Assembly: GCA_034926865.1 (NCBI GenBank)
Contig: JAYFQP010000026.1
Coordinates: forward strand, 1 to 34,058
Reading direction: 5' to 3'
Length of the DNA stretch: 34,058 bases
DNA from: RGIG1902 sp034926865
Lineage (GTDB): Bacteria; Bacillota; Clostridia; Oscillospirales; Butyricicoccaceae
A program made the position numbers and the translations under genes. Shown here piece after piece: positions 8,490 to 16,583 of this stretch. The notes under the pieces were generated by a model. The model was given only the letters and a program-made list of their open reading frames with translations, did no database searches and was not told where the DNA came from. The first letter of the stretch is position 1; each line of letters starts with the position of its first letter.

Positions 8490-11114
8490 ATGAAGCTTAT
8501 GGCAATAGACGGAAACAGCCTTATAAATAGAGCGTATTACGGCGTCAGGCCGCTAAGCACAAGAGAAGGCGTTCCGACAAATGCCCTCTACGGCTTTTTG
8601 AACATGTATTACAAGCTTTTGGCAGATATCGGCCCTGATGGTGTTTGCGTATGCTTTGATCTTAGAGCAAAGACCTTTCGTCATAAAATGTATGACGGAT
8701 ACAAAGCTCAGCGGAAGCCTATGCCTGAAGAGCTTGCATGCCAGATTCCTCTTGTTAAAGAGGTGCTTGACCTTATGGGCGTCCCAAGGCTTGAGCTTGA
8801 GGGCTATGAAGCCGACGACCTTCTGGGGACGCTGGCTAAAAAATGCCGGATAAGCGGAGATGATTGCGTCATCGTCACAGGGGATTTCGACAGCCTTCAG
8901 TTTATCTCTGAGGGGGCCCGGGTAGCCCTTGTAAAGACAAAGATGGGCCAGACGCTGACCGAGCTTTTTGACGGCCCGGCTTTTTCTGAAAAATACTGTG
9001 GCTTGACGGCAGATAAAATAGTTGATCTTAAGGCTATTATGGGTGATAAATCAGATAATATCCCGGGCGTTATGGGTATCGGCGAAAAAGGCGCTATGGA
9101 GCTTTTGTGCAAATACGGCTCGCTCATGGGAATATATGAAAACCTTGAAACAGCCGATATCACCCCATCAATGCATAAAAAGCTCGAAGATGGGCGGGAA
9201 ATGGCTTTTCTCAGCTATGACCTGGCCAAGGGCATTACAGATGTCCCATTTGATAAAACACCTTCCGAGCTTAGGCTTGGGAAGGGAGACAGCGGCAGGC
9301 TCTATGATTTCCTTAACAAAATGGAGCTGAGAAGCATAATAAAACGTCTTGGCCTTACGCCGTCTCAAGAGGCTGAGAAGCCAGGGGATTTTGAGGAACA
9401 CGGCTTTAAAAGGATAAGCAGCAGCGAGGAGCTTAAGGAAGTTTTAGCCTCACATGAGATTTGCTGCGCTTTTTCTGAGGACATGAAAGAGGCTGCCTTT
9501 GAGTGCGGGGGGAACACATATATTTCAAGCCAGGCCCTTTTGGGGGACGAAAGCTGGCGTGATGCTGTGTTTGCCCTTTTGGAGAGCGGCAGATATATAT
9601 GCCATGATTCAAAGCCCCTCGCCCTTTATATGTACTCACAGGGCAGGCAGCCCTCGCAGCCGCTTTTTGATACGGCGATCGCGGCGTATCTGATGTCGCC
9701 TACCTCAAGTGACTTTTCGCTTGAGGCCTGCGCGCTGTCGTCCCTTGCTATTTCAATTTCGCCATCTGAGGGAGAGGGCGGGCAGATGTCACTCTCACAG
9801 GACGAAGTGAGTAATGAGGCTGTGCTTTCCAAGAGAGCGCAGGCCACGGCTGCTCTTGCGGCGCATTTCACTCCATTGCTTGAGCAAAACGGGATGAAGG
9901 AACTTATGGAGACAATAGAGCTTCCTCTTATTCCGATACTTGCTGAGATGCAGCATATCGGCATGCGGCTCGACTGCCAAAGGCTGCTGGCTTTCGGCGA
10001 TGATCTTGCAGGGCAGATAAAAAGCCTTGAAGACAAGATATACAAGCAGGCCGGCGGTGAGTTCAATATAGGCTCTACAAAGCAGTTGGGAACTGTTTTG
10101 TTTGAACAGCTTGGCCTTAAGGCGCTTAAAAAGACCAAGACGGGATACTCCACAGATGCCGATACCCTTGAAAAGCTCAAGGATCAGCATGATATAATCC
10201 CTCTCATTCTTGAATATCGTAAGCTGACAAAGCTCAAATCCACATATGTCGAGGGGCTTTTGAAGGTGGTTGCCGGCGACGGCAGGATACATTCATCCTT
10301 TAACCAGATGGTGACGGCCACCGGCAGGCTTTCCTCTACCGATCCCAATATGCAGAATATACCGATAAGGCGGGAGATGGGCTCGGAGATCAGACGATGT
10401 TTTGTTCCGGCGGAAGGGTGTGTATTCGTCGACGCCGACTATTCGCAGATCGAGCTTCGTGTGCTGGCGCATATTGCGTCGGATGAGCGTATGCTGGATG
10501 CTTTCAATAAAGGCGAGGATATCCATACGGTAACAGCTTCGCAGGTATTCGGGGTTCCTCTGGATGAAGTTACCTCCCAGATGCGTTCAAGGGCAAAGGC
10601 CGTAAACTTCGGGATCGTTTACGGTATATCGGCGTTTTCACTTTCAGAGGATATCGGAGTTTACCCCAAGCAGGCCCAACAGTATATAGATGCCTATCTT
10701 GAAAAATATCACGGTGTTCGGGAGTATATGACAAGAATAAAGACTCAGGCCCATGAAGACGGCTTTGTGACGACAGTTTTCGGGCGTAAAAGGTGGATAC
10801 CGGAGCTTAAATCTTCAAATTTCAATACTCGGGCCTTTGGGGACAGGGTAGCGCTCAATACGCCGATACAGGGAGCTGCTGCCGATATAATAAAGCTGGC
10901 TATGATAAGAGTCTGGAAGGCCCTCAGGCAAGAGGGGCTTAATGCCAGGCTGATACTCCAGGTTCACGATGAGCTGATACTTGAATGCCCCAAAGATGAG
11001 GCAGGGCGGGCCGGGGAGATTCTCGGGCGCGAGATGGAGGCTGCTGCCAGCCTTTCGGTCAGGCTGAGGGCGGACGTCAGCCGGGGGGACAACTGGTATG
11101 AAGCAAAAGCCTGA
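8490..11114 (+). CDS. polA: DNA polymerase I
   Basis: An 874-residue family A polymerase that removes RNA primers and fills repair gaps. The N-terminal 5'-3' exonuclease/flap domain spans about 1-290 (LMAIDGNSLINRAYYG, GYEADDLLGT, GDKSDNIPG). The middle 3'-5' exonuclease-like domain (about 300-460) lacks a recognisable DxE motif, as in Bacillus Pol I, so proofreading is probably lost. Polymerase motif A (VDADYSQIELR) is near 646, motif B (RAKAVNFGIVYG) near 700 and motif C (QVHDELI) near 823. I chose the ATG at 8490 because AAGGGG precedes it and the protein then starts like other PolA; the frame runs 52 codons further upstream, into the tRNA-Gln promoter. It overlaps rimI by 17 bases, indicating an operon. 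Confidence 0.96.
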   Translation: MKLMAIDGNSLINRAYYGVRPLSTREGVPTNALYGFLNMYYKLLADIGPDGVCVCFDLRAKTFRHKMYDGYKAQRKPMPEELACQIPLVKEVLDLMGVPRLELEGYEADDLLGTLAKKCRISGDDCVIVTGDFDSLQFISEGARVALVKTKMGQTLTELFDGPAFSEKYCGLTADKIVDLKAIMGDKSDNIPGVMGIGEKGAMELLCKYGSLMGIYENLETADITPSMHKKLEDGREMAFLSYDLAKGITDVPFDKTPSELRLGKGDSGRLYDFLNKMELRSIIKRLGLTPSQEAEKPGDFEEHGFKRISSSEELKEVLASHEICCAFSEDMKEAAFECGGNTYISSQALLGDESWRDAVFALLESGRYICHDSKPLALYMYSQGRQPSQPLFDTAIAAYLMSPTSSDFSLEACALSSLAISISPSEGEGGQMSLSQDEVSNEAVLSKRAQATAALAAHFTPLLEQNGMKELMETIELPLIPILAEMQHIGMRLDCQRLLAFGDDLAGQIKSLEDKIYKQAGGEFNIGSTKQLGTVLFEQLGLKALKKTKTGYSTDADTLEKLKDQHDIIPLILEYRKLTKLKSTYVEGLLKVVAGDGRIHSSFNQMVTATGRLSSTDPNMQNIPIRREMGSEIRRCFVPAEGCVFVDADYSQIELRVLAHIASDERMLDAFNKGEDIHTVTASQVFGVPLDEVTSQMRSRAKAVNFGIVYGISAFSLSEDIGVYPKQAQQYIDAYLEKYHGVREYMTRIKTQAHEDGFVTTVFGRKRWIPELKSSNFNTRAFGDRVALNTPIQGAAADIIKLAMIRVWKALRQEGLNARLILQVHDELILECPKDEAGRAGEILGREMEAAASLSVRLRADVSRGDNWYEAKA

Positions 11115-11559
11115 GAAAATAGAGTTCCGTTACGGGCTGGGGGAAAATGATATCCCTCAGCTTATGGAAATAGAAAATACATGTTTTTCCGACCCATGGT
11201 CGGAGGCAACCTTCCGCTCGGAGATATCAAGCCCCTACAGTTTTTATGTGGCCGCCCTTGAAAAAGAGCGTGTTGTGGGATATATAGGGGGCATGATCCT
11301 TTATGAAAACTGCGACATAACAAATGTGGCTGTACTGCCGGATATGCGTCGGCGCGGAATAGCCACCGGCATGCTTGAGATTTTTCTCGAGGGATGCCGC
11401 ACAAAGGGAGCCGAGCGCGCAATGCTTGAGGTCAGGGAAAGCAATGTTGAGGCCATAAGGCTTTATGAGGGCTTTGGTTTCCGCTCTTACGGCAGGCGAG
11501 TGGAGTATTATGAAAATCCGGCGGAGGACGCCGTTTTAATGGTGGTGTCATTATGTTGA
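11098..11559 (+). CDS. rimI: Ribosomal protein S18-alanine N-acetyltransferase
   Basis: A 153-residue GNAT-fold enzyme. The acetyl-CoA loop is RRRGIATGM in motif A, preceded by the beta-strand CDITNVAVLP and followed by NVEAIRLYEGFGF, all typical of RimI. Family members acetylate the N-terminal alanine of ribosomal protein S18. The gene sits between polA (17-base overlap) and tsaD (7-base overlap). The rimI-tsaD linkage is common in Firmicutes, where tsaE and tsaB often precede; those two genes are not in this window. Confidence 0.9.
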   Translation: MKQKPEKIEFRYGLGENDIPQLMEIENTCFSDPWSEATFRSEISSPYSFYVAALEKERVVGYIGGMILYENCDITNVAVLPDMRRRGIATGMLEIFLEGCRTKGAERAMLEVRESNVEAIRLYEGFGFRSYGRRVEYYENPAEDAVLMVVSLC

Positions 11560-12575
11560 TCCTTGCTTTGGAAAGCTCCTGCGACGAGACTGCCGCTTCG
11601 GTAAGCCTTGACGGCAGGAAGATACTTTCGAATGTAGTTTACTCACAGATAGATATGCACGCGCTTTATGGCGGAGTCGTGCCCGAAATCGCTTCAAGAA
11701 AGCATGCCGAGAAGGTAACCGCCGTGGCGGAGGAGGCCATGAGGCAGGCCGGAATAGCTTTCGGCCAGCTTGATGCTGTTGCTGCCACCTGCGCCCCCGG
11801 ACTTATAGGAGCCCTTTTGGTAGGAGCTAACTTTGCGAAGGCATGCAGCCTTATGCTTGAGGTGCCTTTTGTTCCCGTTCATCATTTAAGAGGGCATATC
11901 GCAGCTAACTATGTTGCGTTTCCTGAGCTTGAGCCACCATTTATCGCCCTTGTAGCTTCAGGAGGGCATACCGTTATCATCGATGTTGAGGATTATACCC
12001 GCATGGCAGTTCTCGGAACTACACGTGATGATGCTGCAGGAGAGGCGTTTGACAAGATAGCAAGAGTGCTTTCGCTGCCATATCCGGGGGGCGCTGCGCT
12101 TGACAAGCTTTCAAAAACTGGCGATAAAGACAGGTACAGACTTCCTAGGGCGGTTGTTTCGGGGCATCCCTTTGATTTTTCGTTCTCCGGTCTTAAGACT
12201 GCGGCTGTAAACCTTATTCACAACGCAGACCAGAAAGGTGAGGAAGTCGACAGGAACTCCCTTGCCGCAGCTGTTTCAGAAGCGGTGGCCGATTCAGTTG
12301 CCCCGAGAGTAGTGCAAGCGGCCATAAGGATGGGGCGAATGAAAATTGCCGCGGCCGGCGGCGTTGCGGCTAACAGTGTCCTTCGTCAGAGACTTATAGA
12401 TTTGTGCGGCGAAGAAAAAATAGAGCTTTATCTTCCTCCGATCAGCCTTTGCGGAGATAACGGGGCAATGATAGCATGCCAGGCCTATTATGAGTATCTG
12501 GCGGGCAATATATCGGACAGCAGCCAGAACTGCTATGCCAATATGGCGGTTTCGGATGTGCTCTGCGGAAGATAG
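11553..12575 (+). CDS. tsaD: tRNA N6-adenosine threonylcarbamoyltransferase
   Basis: A 340-residue ASKHA-fold protein. It transfers the threonylcarbamoyl group to A37 of ANN-decoding tRNAs together with TsaB and TsaE. Signature features are ALESSCDETAASV at the N-terminus, the metal-binding HxxxH at H111/H115 (HHLRGHIAANY), the nucleotide-site glycine segment VASGGHT, and LCGDNGAMIA near the C-terminus. Length is normal. The start ATG overlaps the rimI end. TsaB and TsaE must be encoded elsewhere. The DnaA-box cluster begins about 75 bases after its stop. Confidence 0.96.
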   Translation: MLILALESSCDETAASVSLDGRKILSNVVYSQIDMHALYGGVVPEIASRKHAEKVTAVAEEAMRQAGIAFGQLDAVAATCAPGLIGALLVGANFAKACSLMLEVPFVPVHHLRGHIAANYVAFPELEPPFIALVASGGHTVIIDVEDYTRMAVLGTTRDDAAGEAFDKIARVLSLPYPGGAALDKLSKTGDKDRYRLPRAVVSGHPFDFSFSGLKTAAVNLIHNADQKGEEVDRNSLAAAVSEAVADSVAPRVVQAAIRMGRMKIAAAGGVAANSVLRQRLIDLCGEEKIELYLPPISLCGDNGAMIACQAYYEYLAGNISDSSQNCYANMAVSDVLCGR

Positions 12576-12648
12576 GGGGTTAACAGACAGTTATTCTACA
12601 AAGAGTATTTTTTCTCGCCGTAAAACCCCGAAACACGCATTGAAAAAC

Positions 12649-12765
12649 TGTGAATAACTTGTAAATACAGCATACACAGGCTGTGAGGTAATGCAAAAAA
12701 AACGTCGTAACCGTTATCCACAGTGGGGCAGAGCCTGTGGATAACTCTGTGCATAGTGTTAATAA
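12649..12765. promoter_or_regulatory. Cluster of DnaA boxes between tsaD and rex
   Basis: The 245-bp gap contains three perfect matches to TTATNCACA: 12649-12657 (minus, TTATTCACA), 12714-12722 (plus, TTATCCACA) and 12736-12744 (minus, TTATCCACA). Two one-mismatch copies lie at 12748-12756 and 12757-12765 (both minus). The stretch is AT-rich. No dnaA or dnaN is nearby, so a main origin is unlikely. A titration or control site, or DnaA control of rex, fits better. I see no clear Rex operator palindrome. Confidence 0.7.
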
Positions 12766-12820
12766 CTTTGTGTATTTGATTTTGTTTTAAATAAGATAGG
12801 CCTTTTAGGAGGGGTTGTTT

Positions 12821-13450
12821 ATGGAAAAGAAAGTATCACAGGCCGTTATCAAGCGACTTCCGAGATATCACACCCATCTCAGGGAGCTTCAAAAAAAGGG
12901 GATTACTAAGATCTCTTCAAAAGAACTCGGAGACAAGATGGGGCTTACCGCCTCTCAGGTAAGGCAGGACTTCAACTGCTTCGGCGGATTTGGACAACAG
13001 GGCTACGGATATCCCGTGGATGGGCTTATAGATTCCATCGCCTCGATACTTAAGCTGGATAAAACTAAGACTGCAGTAATAATAGGAATAGGCAACCTCG
13101 GAATGGCTATCATGAACAACTTCAGCTTTTCTATGAGCGGCTTCAACCTCATAGCAGCTTTTGATGTAGACCCTTCCATTATTGGAACTGAGATATCAGG
13201 CGTTCATGTATACGACGCGAAGGAGCTTCGTGATTTCTGTACTGAGAACCATCCAGATGTCGGGGTGCTCACACTGCCGAAGAGATATGCTCATGATACG
13301 GCAGCAATTCTTTGCGACTGTGGGATAAAGGGCATATGGAACTTCACCAATATAGACCTCCATCTTGAGTTTGACAAAGTGCCTGTTGAAAACGTGCATT
13401 TTTCCGAGAGCCTTATGGTGCTTTCATACAGATTAAGCGTTGACAATTAA
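12821..13450 (+). CDS. rex: Redox-sensing transcriptional repressor Rex
   Basis: A 209-residue dimeric repressor that releases DNA when NADH is high. The N-terminal winged helix (about 1-80) includes KGITKISSKELGDKMGLTASQ and QVRQDFNCFGGFG. The Rossmann domain begins with VIIGIGNLGMAI near residue 88, followed by AAFDVDPSIIG. The C-terminal domain-swap helix (LMVLSYRLS) is present. AGGAGGGG lies six bases before the ATG at 12821; a TTG two codons earlier would abut that site and is rejected. In the family it represses fermentation and anaerobic respiration genes. The DnaA-box cluster occupies the region where its promoter must lie. Confidence 0.95.
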   Translation: MEKKVSQAVIKRLPRYHTHLRELQKKGITKISSKELGDKMGLTASQVRQDFNCFGGFGQQGYGYPVDGLIDSIASILKLDKTKTAVIIGIGNLGMAIMNNFSFSMSGFNLIAAFDVDPSIIGTEISGVHVYDAKELRDFCTENHPDVGVLTLPKRYAHDTAAILCDCGIKGIWNFTNIDLHLEFDKVPVENVHFSESLMVLSYRLSVDN

Positions 13451-13455
13451 AAAAA

Positions 13456-13481
13456 GCGGGACGATATAAAAATCGTCCCGC
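13456..13481. terminator. Terminator between convergent rex and tadA
   Basis: A perfect 10-bp stem (GCGGGACGAT / ATCGTCCCGC) with a 6-base A-rich loop. The T-rich tail is on the minus strand, so it mainly ends tadA; on plus it follows rex by five bases and may also serve rex weakly. Confidence 0.8.
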
Positions 13482-13488
13482 CGAAGCA

Positions 13489-13935
13489 TTAACGGCGAAG
13501 CTGTTTGAAAAAGCCTGAAAGCAGAGAGGAGCATTCCTCTTCAAGAAGGCCCTTATACATAAGAGGCTTGTATCCAAAGGCCTCTTCGAAGATATTGATG
13601 ACGCCTCCGCATGCCCCCATGGCTGTATCTGAGGCGCCGTAGAACACTCTGCTTATGCGCGAGTTGAGTATCGCCCCCGCACACATGGGGCAAGGCTCCA
13701 GCGTAACATAAAGGTCACAGCCTGTTAGCCTCCATGAGGCTATGGCAGAGCATGCCTCTCCGATGGCCTCAATCTCGGCGTGAAGCAGTGCGCTCTGTTT
13801 TTCTTCGCGCCTGTTGCGGCCCCTGCCAATGACTTTGCCGCTCAGGACTATGACGCATCCCACGGGGACCTCTCCGCTTGCATAGGCTTCTTTGGCAAGC
13901 TCGAGGGCCATGGTCATGTATTTTTCTTCGCCCAT
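13489..13935 (-). CDS. tadA: tRNA-specific adenosine deaminase
   Basis: A 148-residue zinc deaminase that converts A34 to inosine in tRNA-Arg(ACG). The active site is complete: H52 and E54 in LHAEIEAI, and C82/C85 in PCPMCAGAI. The N-terminal helix and the C-terminal LLSGFFKQLRR match TadA rather than other cytidine deaminases. The ribosome site before the chosen ATG is modest (AGG about 9 bases away). It converges on rex and shares the hairpin at 13456-13481. Confidence 0.92.
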   Translation of the reverse strand: MGEEKYMTMALELAKEAYASGEVPVGCVIVLSGKVIGRGRNRREEKQSALLHAEIEAIGEACSAIASWRLTGCDLYVTLEPCPMCAGAILNSRISRVFYGASDTAMGACGGVINIFEEAFGYKPLMYKGLLEEECSSLLSGFFKQLRR

Positions 13936-13994
13936 ATAATTAACCTGCTTTCGTTTGGTATATTAACATTACACAGGATATAAAGGATGTCATA

Positions 13995-14213
13995 ATGAAA
14001 AGTTTTCTCTTTGATGTATTGTACTATGCAATGCCCATTATCGCAATAGCCGCGATATACTATAAGATAAGCCCCAAATTTTATAAAAAGGAGATGGGCG
14101 TAAGCAAGATAAATCCCTTTTTTCTGCTGTTGATGATAGTTATATCAGCTGTTGTTTTTGTCCTAAACGCCCTTATATGGTATACGGCTATATTCTTTGC
14201 TATCAGGGGTTAG
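13995..14213 (+). CDS. Small two-helix membrane protein of unknown function
   Basis: A 72-residue protein with hydrophobic segments at about residues 8-24 and 42-68, separated by a basic loop (ISPKFYKKEMGVSK). AAAGGATG precedes the ATG. It ends four bases before the ProX-like gene and is probably co-transcribed with it. I do not recognise a family. Confidence 0.6.
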   Translation: MKSFLFDVLYYAMPIIAIAAIYYKISPKFYKKEMGVSKINPFFLLLMIVISAVVFVLNALIWYTAIFFAIRG

Positions 14214-14217
14214 AGCG

Positions 14218-14706
14218 ATGACGGAGCAGACGGCGAATATTCTTCAAAGGCTCTCTAGCCTTGGGATAAAATATGATATGTATGAGCATCAGCCTGTTGA
14301 AAGGGCTTCTGACAGATATGAACTTGGCCTTGCTTTTGATGCATGTGTTTGTAAAAACCTTTTTTTGACAACTCGGAATGAGAGCAATTTTTATGTAATG
14401 ATGCTCAAGGCAGAAAAAAATGCCGATCTTCGGAGGATAGCAAGAGCCATCGGCAGCTCGAGACTATGCTTTGGTTCCGATATTCGGCTTTTGGAGCTTC
14501 TGGGCCAGCGTCCAGGCATGGTAAGCCCTCTCGGCGTGATAAATGACAGCGCAAGGCAGGTCACGGCGCTTTTGGATGTGGATCTGCGCGGGCAGAGGAT
14601 ATGTGTTCATCCCAGTGACAATACAAAGACACTTGTAATGGAATTCAGCTCGCTGGAGCGATATTTGGCCTATTATGGAACAAGGGCGGTTTTCGTTGAG
14701 CCATAA
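14218..14706 (+). CDS. YbaK/ProX-type aminoacyl-tRNA deacylase
   Basis: A 162-residue free-standing editing domain that hydrolyses mischarged tRNA, typically Ala-tRNA-Pro in the ProX/PrdX branch. Hallmarks are the conserved lysine in CVCKNLFLTTR, YVMMLKAEKNADLRRIARAIG, and the loop GQRPGMVSPLGVIND, followed by a final histidine-proline (CVHPSDNTKTLVME). I chose the ATG at 14218 (AGGGG upstream) over a TTG seven codons earlier that overlaps the preceding gene. ProX is the best assignment from length and the PGMVSPLG loop, but I cannot rule out a YbaK (Cys-tRNA-Pro) preference. Confidence 0.82.
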   Translation: MTEQTANILQRLSSLGIKYDMYEHQPVERASDRYELGLAFDACVCKNLFLTTRNESNFYVMMLKAEKNADLRRIARAIGSSRLCFGSDIRLLELLGQRPGMVSPLGVINDSARQVTALLDVDLRGQRICVHPSDNTKTLVMEFSSLERYLAYYGTRAVFVEP

Positions 14707-14713
14707 AAAGCTA

Positions 14714-14742
14714 TTGACAAAAATGTCGTCATATGTTATTCT
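14714..14742 (+). promoter_or_regulatory. Promoter of the tRNA-Ala locus
   Basis: TTGACA (14714-14719), a 17-base spacer and TATTCT (14737-14742). It reads towards the partial and intact tRNA-Ala copies. Confidence 0.75.
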
Positions 14743-14776
14743 AACTAAGCAGTTTGACGATTATCGCAACTGATTT

Positions 14777-14802
14777 GGGGGCATAGCTAAGCTGGGAGAG
14801 CA
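14777..14802 (+). pseudogene. Partial tRNA-Ala copy, 5' half only
   Basis: Positions 14777-14802 repeat the first 26 bases of the intact tRNA-Ala at 14892 with about three differences, covering acceptor strand and D arm. The sequence after it has no matching anticodon or T arm. A shorter third echo of the same 5' end lies at 14876-14890. Both are downstream of the promoter at 14714, so they would be transcribed as a leader. Confidence 0.6.
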
Positions 14803-14891
14803 AAGTATCGGCTGTGCAACACCTTGAAAGCAAGCAAACTACAAAATTGAATATGCCGCAAATGCCCCAGAATCAGGGGGTATTGCTAAAT

Positions 14892-14967
<76 letters not shown>

Positions 14968-14993
14968 AACGAGTACGGAAAGAGCGGCTTATG

Positions 14994-15028
14994 AAAAGGC
15001 TTCAAATCGAGAGATTTGAGGCTTTTTT
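14994..15028 (+). terminator. Terminator after tRNA-Ala
   Basis: A 15-bp stem (14994-15008 with 15013-15027, including G-U pairs) with a GAGA loop ends in a run of T. It follows tRNA-Ala by 26 bases. Flanking GTACG/CGTAC bases extend the stem further. Confidence 0.8.
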
Positions 15029-15121
15029 CGTACTTTTTAGAGCAATTCGGCTTTTCATTCTTTTTATGTATACATCTTTTTTTTATGTTGTCTAACAAAC
15101 TGGCTAACAGAAAAATGGATT

Positions 15122-16258
15122 TTAAGATACGATATCCAAAATACCATTCAGCGTATTTGCCGCTTCCATTTTCCCCTCGGCACTTAAATGTCCGTAAATA
15201 TCCAGTGTTGTTGAAACTTTCTCATGCCCGAGATATTCTTGTATCTGCTTAATAGAAAGTCCCTTATCAAGCAGCAGGCTTCCTGCCGTGTGTCTAAGAT
15301 CATGGAATCTAATCACTGGAAGGCCGTTTTTCTTAATGAGTTTCTTAAACGTGCGTGTGACATAATCGGGGGGAAGAGGCTTACCATCTGTCCATACACA
15401 GACATGATTACCATCATGGTACTCAGCGCCAAATACTTCCTTATCATGCTTTTGCTGCTCTTTTAGGCTTAGAAAATATTGCTTCGTCTCAGGAATAATG
15501 TACATTGTTCTGTGGCTTGCTCTGCTTTTGGTTTTTTCCTGTTCAGAAAGAGTAACCATTTTTACAACCGTGTTTTGAATGGTTATCGTGTTCTTCTCAA
15601 AGTCCACGTCACACCACCTTAAGCCTAATACTTCACTTCTTCTCAGCCCATAAAACAAGCCTAATATAACGGCGGGTTCTATGGTTGTCCCTTTCACGGT
15701 TGATAGGAGGGTATTTGCCTGCTGTGCTGTATATGCTTTCCCTATGAACTTCTCCTTTTGCTTAGGCAATGTCACTCTCTCGGACGGGTCAAAAAGTATC
15801 ATATTTTTTCTTAGAGCTTCCTGTAAAGCTCCATGTATGACTACATGATGCTTTTTTAGGCTATTTGCGCTCAGCATCTTTGATTTCTGGTTGTAGTAAG
15901 ATTGAATTTGCAGTGGAGTGATACTTTTCAACGAAACTCCCAATTTATTAAAGTAGGGTTTAATATGAATCCTTGCATATAACTCATAGCCCTCATAAGT
16001 GTCCTGCCTTACCTCATTTTTCTTTTGCTCCAACCAAGAATCAATCCAATCAACGAATAACACATTGTAAGGATCAAGCGTTTCATTTTTCGAAAGCTCT
16101 TCTAATATTTCTCCCATTACCTTTTGGGCTTTTCGCTTATTATTGCCCTTGGTCGGAACGTTTGTTGGAATCCATCTTTGCTTTATTTTCCCATTTGTTT
16201 CAGAAATTCTTACTACAACATAATATTTTCCATGTTTTTCTTGCAGGCTACCTGTCAT
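15122..16258 (-). CDS. int: Prophage integrase (tyrosine recombinase)
   Basis: A 378-residue protein. Residues 1-60 form an arm-type DNA-binding region, about 65-150 a core-binding SAM-like domain, and about 175-360 the catalytic domain. The catalytic residues are R206 (GLRRSEV), K243, H319 and R322 (RFHDLRHT), H345 (YLGHEKV) and nucleophile Y355 (TLDIYGHL), so it should be active. GGAGG precedes the ATG. An extended -10 promoter is seen between it and the excisionase-like gene. Its position next to tRNA-Ala supports site-specific integration there. Confidence 0.95.
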   Translation of the reverse strand: MTGSLQEKHGKYYVVVRISETNGKIKQRWIPTNVPTKGNNKRKAQKVMGEILEELSKNETLDPYNVLFVDWIDSWLEQKKNEVRQDTYEGYELYARIHIKPYFNKLGVSLKSITPLQIQSYYNQKSKMLSANSLKKHHVVIHGALQEALRKNMILFDPSERVTLPKQKEKFIGKAYTAQQANTLLSTVKGTTIEPAVILGLFYGLRRSEVLGLRWCDVDFEKNTITIQNTVVKMVTLSEQEKTKSRASHRTMYIIPETKQYFLSLKEQQKHDKEVFGAEYHDGNHVCVWTDGKPLPPDYVTRTFKKLIKKNGLPVIRFHDLRHTAGSLLLDKGLSIKQIQEYLGHEKVSTTLDIYGHLSAEGKMEAANTLNGILDIVS

Positions 16259-16304
16259 ACGTCCTCCTTCTGACAGTTTGATTAGCCGCCACTATGCGTA
16301 TATG

Positions 16305-16313
16305 ATTATAGCA
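16305..16313 (-). promoter_or_regulatory. Extended -10 promoter for int
   Basis: On minus, TGCTATAAT (16305-16313) matches the extended -10 pattern TGnTATAAT. No good -35 is present, as usual for such promoters. It lies about 50 bases before the integrase start. Confidence 0.5.
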
Positions 16314-16323
16314 TAGGGGGTAT

Positions 16324-16518
16324 TTATTTACTACATACGAATTCTTTGATTGCAAATTTTGGTATACGATATCCACGGCCAACCCTCACAGAGTATATTT
16401 CATTTTCAGATAACATTCTATATAAAAGCGCTTTTCCAATATGTAACGCCTCACAAGCTTGTGGCACGGTTAAAACATCTGGATAGGTAGAGAAAATTTC
16501 TTCTTTTATTATTATCAT
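16324..16518 (-). CDS. Excisionase-like small DNA-binding protein
   Basis: A 64-residue MerR-like helix-turn-helix of the excisionase type: TVPQACEALHIGKALLYRML forms the helices, and VRVGRGYRIPKFAIKEFV forms the wing. Such proteins bend att DNA and direct the integrase towards excision. The position just upstream of int fits. The only ribosome site (AAAAGGA) almost touches the ATG, so the exact start is doubtful and translation may be weak. Confidence 0.75.
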   Translation of the reverse strand: MIIIKEEIFSTYPDVLTVPQACEALHIGKALLYRMLSENEIYSVRVGRGYRIPKFAIKEFVCSK

Positions 16519-16546
16519 TCCTTTTTAATCTATTTGTGTATGAGGT

Positions 16547-16570
16547 AAGCGGGGCAGTACTGCCCCGCTT
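16547..16570. repeat. Perfect 24-bp palindrome between tape measure and excisionase genes
   Basis: AAGCGGGGCAGT is followed directly by ACTGCCCCGCTT with no loop. It lies just past the tape-measure stop. Neither side has a strong T run, so it is a poor rho-independent terminator but could still slow transcription or protect the mRNA 3' end. It marks the junction where distal tail genes would normally begin. Confidence 0.55.
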
Positions 16571-16583
16571 TAGATTTTCAATA

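Noticed and set aside
9626..10180. Minus-strand ORF of 184 residues inside polA
   Set aside because: Antisense frame of a confidently identified gene, Ser/Cys-rich with no motif.
12576..12820. Main replication origin (oriC)
   Set aside because: DnaA boxes are clustered here, but dnaA, dnaN and other origin-linked genes are absent and the gap is short; a regulatory cluster is the safer reading.
12576..12820. Rex self-operator (TTGTGAAnnnnTTCACAA-like)
   Set aside because: No palindrome with adequate match was found; the TGTGAATAA-type matches are explained better as DnaA boxes.
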